From contig OZ026516.1 in assembly GCA_964019695.1 (NCBI GenBank), positions 99,076,368 through 99,140,367 on the forward strand: a stretch of DNA of 64,000 bases, read 5' to 3'. Every line of letters starts with the position of its first letter. The stretch's first letter is position 1. The notes under the pieces were generated by a model. It had not been told where the DNA came from. It made no database searches and saw nothing but the letters and a program-made list of their open reading frames with translations. The translations under genes and the position numbers were made by a program. This DNA comes from Loripinus fragilis (taxonomy: Eukaryota; Mollusca; Bivalvia; Lucinida; Lucinidae). This document shows, one piece after another, positions 45,874-58,227 of the stretch.

Positions 45874-46803
45874 ATGGGTCACACATTCTTAACCATCTTT
45901 GCATTAATCGGCTACACCTCATGTTTAGTGGTACATGAAAATGTAGTTTTTCATAAAACTAATGAAGTATCTTTAAACCATGCGCGTTGGTTAGTGACAT
46001 TCATTCATGATTTAAGACCTTTTGAAGTATTTAAAAATAAAATAAGCAAAGACTTAGAATCTTCAAATGAAATAATGCTGACTTTGACAGAGTGGTATAG
46101 ACAGCATAACTTTACGACATATCATTCTACTTTTAAAAGCTTGAATGATGAAATAGGTTTATTAAACGATACATATAAAACAGTTAAAGAGAATTTTGTA
46201 GACTATCAAACATTACAATCAGATCACGAGAGATCTAAGCGTTCTATACTGCCAATTGTAGGTCAGGCAATGAGTCTGTTATTTGGAACAGTCTCTGACT
46301 TAGATTTAGAGATGATTCAAAGGTCAGTACATGACCTTGCCACGAATCAGGAAAGTATTATTCATAATCTAGAACAAAGTATGACACTATTGAACCTGTC
46401 TATGATTCAGATAGCTGAAAATCGTCGAGCTATTATGGATTTAGTTGAGTGTGTTATGAACCTTGACGATAAGATTAAAGAATTGGCAACTTATACAACT
46501 ACACACTTTGTAAGACTAGAACAATTCGTGAACACATATTTTCAATTCAAACTAATACTTGAAGAAATAAGACAGTCAACACAAAATGCTTTCATTTATA
46601 TAGAGAATCTTCGAACTGAGTTGAATATGCTATCTTTGAGTCATTTATCACCTAGTACAATTTCGCCTAAGAATTTAAGAACATTACTTTTGGATGTTAA
46701 AGACAAATTACCTGTATCTATGCAACTTCCAGCAGATCCTGAAAGCAATATTTGGTATTTTTATAACGCTTTGACATGTACAGCATATTTAGATGGACAT
46801 TAA
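45874..46803 (+). pseudogene. env, N-terminal part (unit A): F-type fusion glycoprotein
   Basis: The first ATG in frame, at 45874, starts a hydrophobic signal peptide (MGHTFLTIFALIGYTSCLVV). A furin-type site RSKR at residues 120-123 (46231-46242) is followed at once by SILPIVGQAMSLLFGTVSD, a fusion-peptide-like segment. Its 'G.a...LFGT' form is characteristic of baculovirus F and errantivirus Env proteins. A long heptad-rich region follows (about residues 140-215). The frame ends at TAA 46801-46803. The following part of the protein lies in the same frame directly after the stop. An upstream in-frame extension (from 45793) has no ATG. As it stands this codes for a truncated, non-anchored product. 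Confidence 0.85.
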
Positions 46804-47875
46804 ATATTAATTGTTCTTACAATACCTTTGTTGGATCGCAAGGAAATTTACGAAATTTATAAAATTCATAATTTACCCTTACCTAAAAATCAAAAGTTGA
46901 CTTCAGAGGCTAAAACTTTAAATGCAGTTGCTAAATATGATATTTCTGCTGAAGCATTAATGATTAATGAAGACAGGACGAAATACACTTTGTTGTCTGG
47001 AAAAGATTATTATGCATGTAACAACAGGTACATGCCATTTTGTAATCCAAAAAGTCAAATTTATCAAATTAATTTGAGTAAGTCTTGTGTAATTGCTTTG
47101 TTTTTAAAGAATAAGGAGAATGTCCAACGTGATTGTAAAAGTATGGTTTATTTGAACTCTAGATTGCCCATTGCGGAGTATGTACACTCAGGTGTTTGGA
47201 TTGTTGCCACTTCAGATGTTATGAAATTTACCATTGTTTGCCAAGATCGGTCCGGCATGCAGGGTGAAGTTGTTGTGCATCCTCCCCTGGGTGTGATAAG
47301 ATTAAATATGACTTGTGGGGCTGCAAATGATTATTTGAGTTTACCCCCCCTATTATGAGAAAAAGGTTAGAGGTCATATTTGGGATGCTTGGGGTTCATT
47401 GCTTAAATTGAGAAATATAACACACTTTTCTCTTTGGGAAAATTTTACATCTAATTTCCCTAATTTGACTACAATTGAGATTTCAAATGACTTAATGAAT
47501 TTAAGAGAGATTGCCATGCCTGCTTTTATTGATTATGTGCACAATTATAGGAAGGTAGATGAGCACGGTGGGTCAGTTTCTAGTTGGTCATTTGTTGTGA
47601 TGATTTTTGGCACATGTGTCTTCATTTTGATACTGATTTTCATGTATAAGAAGTGCTTTCATGAGAAAGTGAAAGTCTATTTTGGCGAGAGGTTAGCTGA
47701 TTGTTGTGGTAATAAGAATGTTGTGACGAGTTCCTTGTCAGTTGTTGAGAATGGGTTGGTGTCGTCGGAACATGACGAGATTGTTAGGAGCAAATCGGGA
47801 AGGCAACCTACTTCCGCACCAGACCAGAAGGAAGCGAAGGTGTTATTGGCTTCGCTGGAGAATATGAAGAGATAA
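46804..47875 (+). pseudogene. env, C-terminal part (unit A), with frameshift
   Basis: Continues in the frame of the N-terminal part after the TAA at 46801-46803, starting without an ATG. It contains the Cys-rich ectodomain (YYACNNRYMPFCNP, CVIALF, DCKS, MTCG). A run of seven C at 47344-47350 shifts the frame, ending it at 47356-47358. The rest, including the membrane anchor (SWSFVVMIFGTCVFILILIF) and the cytoplasmic tail, follows in the next frame up to 47873-47875. Units B and C have six C at this point and stay open, so this break is private to unit A. Confidence 0.85.
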
Positions 47876-49416
47876 GTTGTGTTTGAAAGAGAGAGATGGC
47901 CATGAATAACATAGAGAAACTTTGACTTAAAGTGTACACAAAACTTTACTATGAGTCCATGGTAGTGCCATGGTGAAGATATGATGACATGAAGATATGT
48001 AAATAGTTATTGATAATGTGTGTAAGTCCAGTCATTTAGTATGAAGTTTGGTGGCTGGTGAAGATATAAATATGCTTACTATGATGTGTACAAAAATATG
48101 CACTGTAAAGACTGATAAGAAGGATGTATATGACTTGGAGATGTATAAGAAGAATACAGTATGGGACCTTTTCACCTCAAGTATCATCAAGTTTACATAA
48201 AACACATTGACCTTTAAAATCCATCCAGTTTCCAAAGTGATGACAGATAACAGGTCAAATCAAGATTTTGTTGACAGCTTTGAAATGGTGACCTTTAAAT
48301 GTCAAACAATTAATGACATTTATACATAGTGAACTTTTGTAAACAACAGTTAATAAATTTTGGATTTTATACATTACTTACCAGACAATTATTCCAAACA
48401 AGAAAATTAACATTATACAGTTATGGATAAGCTATACAATATTCAGCAACTAAAAAAAGTGTTTTGGACAGCAGACAAAATTCTATATACTGGATATCAG
48501 CAAAGCAATTAAACTTTTGGACGAAATTGAACATAGTTTAGACGACACCATAATTTGGAAATTGCAAGCGGAAAACAATATTCATTTCAAATATACACCT
48601 ATGGAGGAACACACTGAATGTAACCGACAGGAGGATAATAACTTTGTATTTTACCATGGAACTGGGGAGCAGGATGATCCAATACTGATAGACTAGCCGC
48701 GGAGGAGTGAAGATGAACCTTATTGTATATTGACTGTATTACTTGATGGACGGAGAATAGGATAATTATATGTGAGGTGCATGTTTTTGGTTTTGTATAT
48801 AAGATTTTATGCATAGTGGGGTCTTCAAAGCAATTGTCTGCTTTGTGGTCTGATCAACCATTTTGTAGACATTGGGCTGTTTCATGATGTGCTCCATTGG
48901 AAAAGCTTGGCATGCATATGTCTATCTCTGCAATCTGTAGGGAGGCATGTATATGTTAGCTTGACGGGAAGATGCAGTGGAGTGACAATTGACCCTATTG
49001 TGCATGAGATTCGTAATGTGTATATATGATTAGTTAAGATTTGACATTGTGTTGTGAATTCACTTGGGATTTATTGGATTGTAAATTTGCTTGTGGCGTC
49101 TGTGTGCTCTTGAGAGTTTGGGACAGTTGCACACTCGATGGGGTGGCCAACCATTGAGTGGACACAAGGTTCTCTGGAGTGCGCTGTCACATGCAGATGT
49201 TTGTTGTAAATAGTACTTTGATGATGCATATGTATTGATTATGTTTAGTAGTTATAGGATGATTTGTGCATGCTAGTATTTTATTTATATTGTGGTATGT
49301 ATGTGAGTGAGTGTGAGAGTGTGTGTGGATGTTATTTGTATATATGGTGTATGAGAGATGAGCTTGGAGAGTTTCATTTAATTGAAAAATTAAGTCAAAC
49401 TCTTAAGGTTTGGGCG
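47876..49416 (+). other. 1.5-kb 3' region of the element (unit A), no clear gene
   Basis: Non-coding for most of its length. Two short frames near 48423-48512 (ATG start, 29 codons) and 48454-48696 (no early ATG, 80 codons) overlap at a run of seven A and are present in all three units. A GT-rich tract lies at about 49300-49350. No obvious polypurine tract touches the LTR. The nearest purine-rich words are 'gagagatgagcttggagag', about 55 bp away. Confidence 0.6.
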
Positions 49417-49768
49417 TGTATAAAGTAGTCACTGGTTTCGTCTGTGAGGGTTCATAATAATTGTGAATTGCCTGTGGGTATTTACAATATTTGTGAATGC
49501 TTGGTTTGGGTAGGACGCAGGTGTTCAGCCAGGTGCGGTGTTGACATCTGTGATTGACATGTTTATGTTTTTCTAGGGAATTCTGACACCAGTTTGTTAT
49601 TGTTTTTCAAATGTCATATTTATTAGCCTGTCAATTTTGATGGGATGTTTTAACACTTTCAAAAGGTCATGATGACAGATGTTACTTAGTTTAGTAAAAT
49701 TACATAAGCCCAATAAATAGATTGTGTCAATTCTGACATTGATTGGCAGGATTGCGCAATACATTTAA
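49417..49768 (+). repeat. Truncated LTR of unit B (first 352 bp)
   Basis: Matches the first 352 positions of the full LTR and stops after 'caatacatttaa', just past the first C/EBP-type word. It lacks the second such word, the TATA box, R and U5. Confidence 0.95.
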
Positions 49769-49779
49769 CGTAGAACGTA
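49769..49779. other. Breakpoint filler between truncated LTR and pol (unit B)
   Basis: Eleven bases, 'cgtagaacgta', match neither side exactly but resemble the 'aacgtag' that lies just inside the pol segment. This is typical of templated filler at an end-joining junction. The same filler is at 55484-55494. Confidence 0.9.
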
Positions 49780-50866
49780 GGTACAACGTAGATATCTTGT
49801 AGTAGATAATGTAGTGTATTATTTGACGGACCCTGATGGTGATACTGTTTTGAGGTTGTATGTTCCCAAACATCTTAGGGCTCTTGTTGTTAAACAGTAT
49901 CATGATGATAATGGGCACATGGGTGTGCAAAAGACTTTTGATTGTATTAGGCAGAAGTATTTTTGGCCAAATTTGTTTAAAGAGTTGTATCAGCATGTTT
50001 CTAGCTGTACAGTTTGTCAGACTAGATCTTTGCAGAAGATAAGACAGCCTTTGCAGGAAACAGACATACCGCCCTATTCAATGGCAAAACTTTCGCTTGA
50101 TTTGTCAGGACCCTATCCTAAAACAATGTCTGGCAATAAGTACATCATTGCTTTTGTGGATTGGTTCAGTGGCTGGCCTGCGGCTTTTGCAGTTCCTGAT
50201 AAGACTGCTGATACTGTTGCACATCTGTTGATTGAGGAAATATTTCCAAGATTTGGATGTCCCTTGCAAATTGTAACTGATAATGGGTCGGAAAATGTAA
50301 ATAAGGTTGTACAAGAAACAATGAGGTCACTGAATATACACCATGTTCAAACTAGTGTGTATCATCCTCAGAGCAATGCAAAGGTGGAAAGATTTCATAG
50401 GACACTTCATGATGTTCTTTCAAAGAAACTGTCTGAGAATCAGCAGACATGGGATTTATTTTTGAATCAGGCTTTGGCTGCTATTCGGTTCAACATCAGT
50501 GTTTCTTCCAAGTTTTCACCTTTCTTCTTGCTGTACAACAGAGATGTTGTTTTGCCAGTTGATAATCTAATGAAACCTCGCCGGAAATATCAAGGGGAAG
50601 AACTCCATCAGATAGCCCTTCAAGAACAACATAAATCATTTACATTAGTCAGAAAACATTTGAAGAAAGCTAAGAAAACCCAGGCCAAATACGCTGATAG
50701 AGGAACAAAGAAGATCGAGTTCCAAGTTAATGATACTGTCTACTATAAGAATAATCAGAGAAAAGGCAAGCTTGATTGTAAATGGAAACCCTATTATCGC
50801 ATCATTGAAAAAGACTGGACCAGCATCCTATGTCATCAAGAACCAGCTAGATGGATCTACCAGTAG
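49780..50866 (+). pseudogene. pol integrase fragment (unit B)
   Basis: Corresponds to 44071-45157 of unit A, that is pol from residue 827 on. It keeps the whole HHCC zinc motif and the D, D-35-E catalytic core, but no protease, RT or RNase H and no start codon in context. One change falls in the core region (WPAAF where units A and C have WPEAF). It ends at the same frame-change point as unit A. Confidence 0.9.
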
Positions 50867-51350
50867 AGTCCATGCAGAAATGCTAAGAGCTGCCAATATT
50901 GATGAATGGGTTATTCCAACGTCCACTGATGGAAGGCCATTACGCAAAACAGCGTATGTCATTCCACCTGAAGATTCTTCAGATGAAGAATCAAGTGATA
51001 CAGACCAAGAGGGTCCCTATGAAAAGCTCGCCAAGAAATATCAGAAGGAAAGAGATGATTCAGACGAAGAAGACAACATTCCATTGATGGAATTAGCAAA
51101 GCGTCTGAAAGCTAGGGATGCCATGAAACAGGAAGAAAATGAGGAATCAAATAGGGATTCTAGTGTAGATGAATCTAGGGGTAGTGTAGAACAATCAATT
51201 GATTTTGACCCTGAGGTAGATTCTGGTTCTGAGACTGAGTCCTATTTTGATGCTGACGATGCAATGTCCGTAGATGGGGTTGATATATGTACATTAAGTA
51301 ACCTTGAACTTGGGGACAAAGCATCACCAGAAAATGATAGTAAAAATTAA
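50813..51350 (+). CDS. pol C-terminal acidic tail (unit B, full length)
   Basis: The shifted-frame continuation of integrase. It holds the rest of the GPY/F module, then about 120 residues rich in Asp, Glu and Ser (DSSDEESSDTDQE, DDSDEEDN, VDSGSETESYFDADDAMSVD), and ends at TAA 51348-51350. Acidic C-terminal tails on integrases can act in targeting or tethering, but no such role is shown here. There is no chromodomain signature. Confidence 0.7.
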
Positions 51351-51582
51351 GTTAACAACAGTAAGTGATAAGTAAACAAGAACACCACGCAATTGTTTAC
51401 AGGGATATTTGACATTCTATAAATGTTAAGGCTTCAAAGATAATAAGCAATTTGTATATGTGGCTTTAATTTTAAAGTCGTCAAGTTAATTTACTTGCAA
51501 ATTGTTTAAGCAGGTGGTATTTCCTACCAATTTATGGATTTTATTTTTGTGTGTATTTTCAGGTTGTAACCGCAGTTGCAAC

Positions 51583-52578
51583 ATGGGTCACACATTCTTA
51601 ACCATCTTTGCATTAATCGGCTACACCTCATGTTTAGTGGTACATGAAAATGTAGTTTTTCATAAAACTAATGAAGTATCTTTAAACCATGCGCGTTGGT
51701 TAGTGACATTCATTCATGATTTAAGACCTTTTGAAGTATTTAAAAATAAAATAAGCAAAGACTTAGAATCTTCAAATGAAATAATGCTGACTTTGACAGA
51801 GTGGTATAGACAGCATAACTTTACGACATATCATTCTACTTTTAAAAGCTTGAATGATGAAATAGGTTTATTAAACGATACATATAAAACAGTTAAAGAG
51901 AATTTTGTAGACTATCAAACATTACAATCAGATCACGAGAGATCTAAGCGTTCTATACTGCCAATTGTAGGTCAGGCAATGAGTCTGTTATTTGGAACAG
52001 TCTCTGACTTAGATTTAGAGATGATTCAAAGGTCAGTACATGACCTTGCCACGAATCAGGAAAGTATTATTCATAATCTAGAACAAAGTATGACACTATT
52101 GAACCTGTCTATGATTCAGATAGCTGAAAATCGTCGAGCTATTATGGATTTAGTTGAGTGTGTTATGAACCTTGACGATAAGATTAAAGAATTGGCAACT
52201 TATACAACTACACACTTTGTAAGACTAGAACAATTCGTGAACACATATTTTCAATTCAAACTAATACTTGAAGAAATAAGACAGTCAACACAAAATGCTT
52301 TCATTTATATAGAGAATCTTCGAACTGAGTTGAATATGCTATCTTTGAGTCATTTATCACCTAGTACAATTTCGCCTAAGAATTTAAGAACATTACTTTT
52401 GGATGTTAAAGACAAATTACCTGTATCTATGCAACTTCCAGCAGATCCTGAAAGCAATATTTGGTATTTTTATAACGCTTTGACATGTACAATGTACAGC
52501 ATATTTAGATGGACATTAAATATTAATTGTTCTTACAATACCTTTGTTGGATCGCAAGGAAATTTACGAAATTTATAA
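51583..52578 (+). pseudogene. env, N-terminal part (unit B)
   Basis: Same start context, signal peptide, RSKR site and fusion-peptide segment as unit A (51940-51951 for RSKR). A 7-bp duplication of 'atgtaca' at about 52488-52497 puts the end of this frame into a different reading, so it runs on to 52576-52578 with an unrelated tail. The TAA shared by all units (52517-52519) stands in the frame of the C-terminal part. Confidence 0.85.
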
Positions 52579-53590
52579 AATTCATAATTTACCCTTACCT
52601 AAAAATCAAAAGTTGACTTCAGAGGCTAAAACTTTAAATGCAGTTGCTAAATATGATATTTCTGCTGAAGCATTAATGATTAATGAAGACAGGACGAAAT
52701 ATACTTTGTTGTCTGGAAAAGATTATTATGCATGTAACAACAGGTACATGCCATTTTGTAATCCAAAAAGTCAAATTTATCAAATTAATTTGAGTAAGTC
52801 TTGTGTAATTGCTTTGTTTTTAAAGAATAAGGAGAATGTCCAACGTGATTGTAAAAGTATGGTTTATTTGAACTCTAGATTGCCCATTGCGGAGTATGTA
52901 CACTCAGGTGTTTGGATTGTTGCCACTTCAGATGTTATGAAATTTACCATTGTTTGCCAAGATCGGTCCGGCATGCAGGGTGAAGTTGTTGTGCATCCTC
53001 CCCTGGGTGTGATAAGATTAAATATGACTTGTGGGGCTGCAAATGATTATTTGAGTTTACCCCCCTATTATGAGAAAAAGGTTAGAGGTCATATTTGGGA
53101 TGCTTGGGGTTCATTGCTTAAATTGAGAAATATAACACACTTTTCTCTTTGGGAAAATTTTACATCTAATTTCCCTAATTTGACTACAATTGAGATTTCA
53201 AATGACTTAATGAATTTAAGAGAGATTGCCATGCCTGCTTTTATTGATTATGTGCACAATTATAGGAAGGTAGATGAGCACGGTGGGTCAGTTTCTAGTT
53301 GGTCATTTGTTGTGATGATTTTTGGCACATGTGTCTTCATTTTGATACTGATTTTCATGTATAAGAAGTGCTTTCATGAGAAAGTGAAAGTCTATTTTGG
53401 CGAGAGGTTAGCTGATTGTTGTGGTAATAAGAATGTTGTGACGAGTTCCTTGTCAGTTGTTGAGAATGGGTTGGTGTCGTCGGAACATGACGAGATTGTT
53501 AGGAGCAAATCGGGAAGGCAACCTACTTCCGCACCAGACCAGAAGGAAGCGAAGGTGTTATTGGCTTCGCTGGAGAATATGAAGAGATAA
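52520..53590 (+). pseudogene. env, C-terminal part with membrane anchor (unit B)
   Basis: Open from just after the shared TAA to 53590, without its own ATG at the start. Counting the TTG at 52544 as 1, it contains Cys-rich ectodomain motifs (about residues 61-165), N-glycosylation-type sites (NITHF, NFTSN, NLTT), a transmembrane segment at 253-273 and a 75-residue cytoplasmic tail. There is no frameshift at the C-run (six C). Confidence 0.85.
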
Positions 53591-55131
53591 GTTGTGTTTG
53601 AAAGAGAGAGATGGCCATGAATAACATAGAGAAACTTTGACTTAAAGTGTACACAAAACTTTACTATGAGTCCATGGTAGTGCCATGGTGAAGATATGAT
53701 GACATGAAGATATGTAAATAGTTATTGATAATGTGTGTAAGTCCAGTCATTTAATATGAAGTTTGGTGGCTGGTGAAGATATAAATATGCTTACTATGAT
53801 GTGTACAAAAATATGCACTGTAAAGACTGATAAGAAGGATGTATATGACTTGGAGATGTATAAGAAGAATACAGTATGGGACCTTTTCACCTCAAGTATC
53901 ATCAAGTTAACATAAAACACATTGACCTTTAAAATCCATCCAGTTTCCAAAGTGATGACAGATAACAGGTCAAATCAAGATTTTGTTGACAGCTTTGAAA
54001 TGGTGACCTTTAAATGTCAAACAATTAATGACATTTATACATAGTGAACTTTTGTAAACAACAGTTAATAAATTTTGGATTTTATACATTACTTACCAGA
54101 CAATTATTCCAAACAGGAAAATTAACATTATACAGTTATGGATAAGCTATACAATATTCAGCAACTAAAAAAAGTGTTTTGGACAGCAGACAAAATTCTA
54201 TATACTGGATATCAGCAAAGCAATTAAACTTTTGGACGAAATTGAACAGAGTTTAGACGACACCATAATTTGGAAATTGCAAGCGGAAAACAATATTCAT
54301 TTCAAATATACTCCTATGGAGGAACACACTGAATGTAACCGACAGGAGGATAATAACTTTGTATTTTACCATGGAACTGGGGAGCAGGATGATCCAATAC
54401 TGATAGACTAGCCGCGGAGGAGTGAAGATGAACCTTATTGTATATTGACTGTATTACTTGATGGACGGAGAATAGGATAATTATATGTGAGGTGCATGTT
54501 TTTGGTTTTGTATATAAGATTTTATGCATAGTGGGGTCTTCAAAGCAATTGTCTGCTTTGTGGTCTGATCAACCATTTTGTAGACATTGGGCTGTTTCAT
54601 GATGTGCTCCATTGGAAAAGCTTGGCATGCATATGTCTATCTCTGCAATCTGTAGGGAGGCATGTATATGTTAGCTTGACGGGAAGATGCAGTGGAGTGA
54701 CAATTGACCCTATTGTGCATGAGATTCGTAATGTGTATATATGATTAGTTAAGATTTGACATTGTGTTGTGAATTCACTTGGGATTTATTGGATTGTAAA
54801 TTTGCTTGTGGAGTCTGTGTGCTCTTGAGAGTTTGGGACAGTTGCACACTCGATAGGGTGGCCAACCATTGAGTGGACACAAGGTTCTCTGGAGTGCGCT
54901 GTCACATGCAGATGTTTGTTGTAAATAGTACTTTGATGATGCATATGTATTGATTATGTTTAGTAGTTATAGGATGATTTGTGCATGCTAGTATTTTATT
55001 TATATTGTGGTATGTATGTGAGTGAGTGTGAGAGTGTGTGTGGATGTTATTTGTATATATGGTGTATGAGAGATGAGCTTGGAGAGTTTCATTTAATTGA
55101 AAAATTAAGTCAAACTCTTAAGGTTTGGGCG
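53591..55131 (+). other. 3' region of unit B
   Basis: Copy of 47876-49416 with scattered substitutions (for example 'ggagtctg' where units A and C have 'ggcgtctg'). Non-coding. Confidence 0.7.
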
Positions 55132-55494
55132 TGTATAAAGTAGTCACTGGTTTCGTCTGTGAGGGTTCATAATAATTGTGAATTGCCTGTGGGTATTTAC
55201 AATATTTGTGAATGCTTGGTTTGGGTAGGACGCAGGTGTTCAGCCAGGTGCGGTGTTGACATCTGTGATTGACATGTTTATGTTTTTCTAGGGAATTCTG
55301 ACACCAGTTTGTTATTGTTTTTCAAATGTCATATTTATTAGCCTGTCAATTTTGATGGGATGTTTTAACACTTTCAAAAGGTCATGATGACAGATGTTAC
55401 TTAGTTTAGTAAAATTACATAAGCCCAATAAATAGATTGTGTCAATTCTGACATTGATTGGCAGGATTGCGCAATACATTTAACGTAGAACGTA
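55132..55494 (+). repeat. Truncated LTR of unit C (352 bp) and 11-bp filler
   Basis: LTR part 55132-55483, filler 55484-55494. Breakpoint and filler are identical to unit B, so the two units share one founding junction. Confidence 0.95.
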
Positions 55495-56581
55495 GGTACA
55501 ACGTAGATATCTTGTAGTAGATAATGTAGTGTATTATTTGACGGACCCTGATGGTGATACTGTTTTGAGGTTGTATGTTCCCAAACATCTTAGGGCTCTT
55601 GTTGTTAAACAGTATCATGATGATAATGGGCACATGGGTGTGCAAAAGACTTTTGATTGTATTAGGCAGAAGTATTTTTGGCCAAATTTGTTTAAAGAGT
55701 TGTATCAGCATGTTTCTAGCTGTACAGTTTGTCAGACTAGATCTTTGCAGAAGATAAGACAGCCTTTGCAGGAAACAGACATACCGCCCTATTCAATGGC
55801 AAAACTTTCGCTTGATTTGTCAGGACCCTATCCTAAAACAATGTCTGGCAATAAGTACATCATTGCTTTTGTGGATTGGTTCAGTGGCTGGCCTGAGGCT
55901 TTTGCAGTTCCTGATAAGACTGCTGATACTGTTGCACATCTGTTGATTGAGGAAATATTTCCAAGATTTGGATGTCCCTTGCAAATTGTAACTGATAATG
56001 GGTCGGAAAATGTAAATAAGGTTGTACAAGAAACAATGAGGTCACTGAATATACACCATGTTCAAACTAGTGTGTATCATCCTCAGAGCAATGCAAAGGT
56101 GGAAAGATTTCATAGGACACTTCATGATGTTCTTTCAAAGAAACTGTCTGAGAATCAGCAGACATGGGATTTATTTTTGAATCAGGCTTTGGCTGCTATT
56201 CGGTTCAACATCAGTGTTTCTTCCAAGTTTTCACCTTTCTTCTTGCTGTACAACAGAGATGTTGTTTTGCCAGTTGATAATCTAATGAAACCTCGCCGGA
56301 AATATCAAGGGGAAGAACTCCATCAGATAGCCCTTCAAGAACAACATAAATCATTTACATTAGTTAGAAAACATTTGAAGAAAGCTAAGAAAACCCAGGC
56401 CAAATACGCTGATAGAGGAACAAAGAAGATCGAGTTCCAAGTTAATGATACTGTCTACTATAAGAATAATCAGAGAAAAGGCAAGCTTGATTGTAAATGG
56501 AAACCCTATTATCGCATCATTGAAAAAGACTGGACCAGCATCCTATGTCATCAAGAACCAGCTAGATGGATCTACCAGTAG
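55495..56581 (+). pseudogene. pol integrase fragment (unit C)
   Basis: Equivalent to 49780-50866, with the complete HHCC and D, D-35-E residues, no upstream pol domains, and the same frame change at its end. It shares with unit B several bases that differ from unit A (for example C at the site equivalent to 44870). Confidence 0.9.
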
Positions 56582-57065
56582 AGTCCATGCAGAAATGCTA
56601 AGAGCTGCCAATATTGATGAATGGGTTATTCCAACGTCCACTGATGGAAGGCCATTACGCAAAACAGCGTATGTCATTCCACCTGAAGATTCTTCAGATA
56701 AAGAATCAAGTGATACAGACCAAGAGGGTCCCTATGAAAAGCTCGCCAAGAAATATCAGAAGGAAAGAGATGATTCAGACGAAGAAGACAACATTCCATT
56801 GATGGAATTAGCAAAGCGTCTGAAAGCTAGGGATGCCATGAAACAGGAAGAAAATGAGGAATCAAATAGGGATTCTAGTGTAGATGAATCTAGGGGTAGT
56901 GTAGAACAATCAATTGATTTTGACCCTGAGGTAGATTCTGGTTCTGAGACTGAGTCCTATTTTGATGCTGACGATGCAATGTCCGTAGATGGGGTTGATA
57001 TATGTACATTAAGTAACCTTGAACTTGGGGACAAAGCATCACCAGAAAATGATAGTAAAAATTAA
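56528..57065 (+). CDS. pol C-terminal acidic tail (unit C, full length)
   Basis: As in unit B, ending at TAA 57063-57065. One substitution turns an acidic residue to Lys (SSDKESS for SSDEESS). Confidence 0.7.
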
Positions 57066-57297
57066 GTTAACAACAGTAAGTGATAAGTAAACAAGAACAC
57101 CACGCAATTGTTTACAGGGATATTTGACATTCTATAAATGTTAAGGCTTCAAAGATAATAAGCAATTTGTATATGTGGCTTTATTTTTAAAGTCGTCAAG
57201 TTAATTTACTTGCAAATTGTTTAAGCAGGTGGTATTTCCTACCAATTTATGGATTTTATTTTTGTGTGTATTTTCAGGTTGTAACCGCAGTTGCAAC

Positions 57298-58227
57298 ATG
57301 GGTCACACATTCTTAACCATCTTTGCATTAATCGGCTACACCTCATGTTTAGTGGTACATGAAAATGTAGTTTTTCATAAAACTAATGAAGTATCTTTAA
57401 ACCATGCGCGTTGGTTAGTGACATTCATTCATGATTTAAGACCTTTTGAAGTATTTAAAAATAAAATAAGCAAAGACTTAGAATCTTCAAATGAAATAAT
57501 GCTGACTTTGACAGAGTGGTATAGACAGCATAACTTTACGACATATCATTCTACTTTTTAAAGCTTGAATGATGAAATAGGTTTATTAAACGATACATAT
57601 AAAACAGTTAAAGAGAATTTTGTAGACTATCAAACATTACAATCAGATCACGAGAGATCTAAGCGTTCTATACTGCCAATTGTAGGTCAGGCAATGAGTC
57701 TGTTATTTGGAACAGTCTCTGACTTAGATTTAGAGATGATTCAAAGGTCAGTACATGACCTTGCCACGAATCAGGAAAGTATTATTCATAATCTAGAACA
57801 AAGTATGACACTATTGAACCTGTCTATGATTCAGATAGCTGAAAATCGTCGAGCTATTATGGATTTAGTTGAGTGTGTTATGAACCTTGACGATAAGATT
57901 AAAGAATTGGCAACTTATACAACTACACACTTTGTAAGACTAGAACAATTCGTGAACACATATTTTCAATTCAAACTAATACTTGAAGAAATAAGACAGT
58001 CAACACAAAATGCTTTCATTTATATAGAGAATCTTCGAACTGAGTTGAATATGCTATCTTTGAGTCATTTATCACCTAGTACAATTTCGCCTAAGAATTT
58101 AAGAACATTACTTTTGGATGTTAAAGACAAATTACCTGTATCTATGCAACTTCCAGCAGATCCTGAAAGCAATATTTGGTATTTTTATAACGCTTTGACA
58201 TGTACAGCATATTTAGATGGACATTAA
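57298..58227 (+). pseudogene. env, N-terminal part (unit C), with an extra early stop
   Basis: Starts as in the other units. A TAA at 57559-57561 interrupts it at about residue 88, before the RSKR site, and is private to this unit. The frame then stays open through the cleavage site, fusion-peptide-like segment and heptad region to the shared TAA at 58225-58227. Confidence 0.85.
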
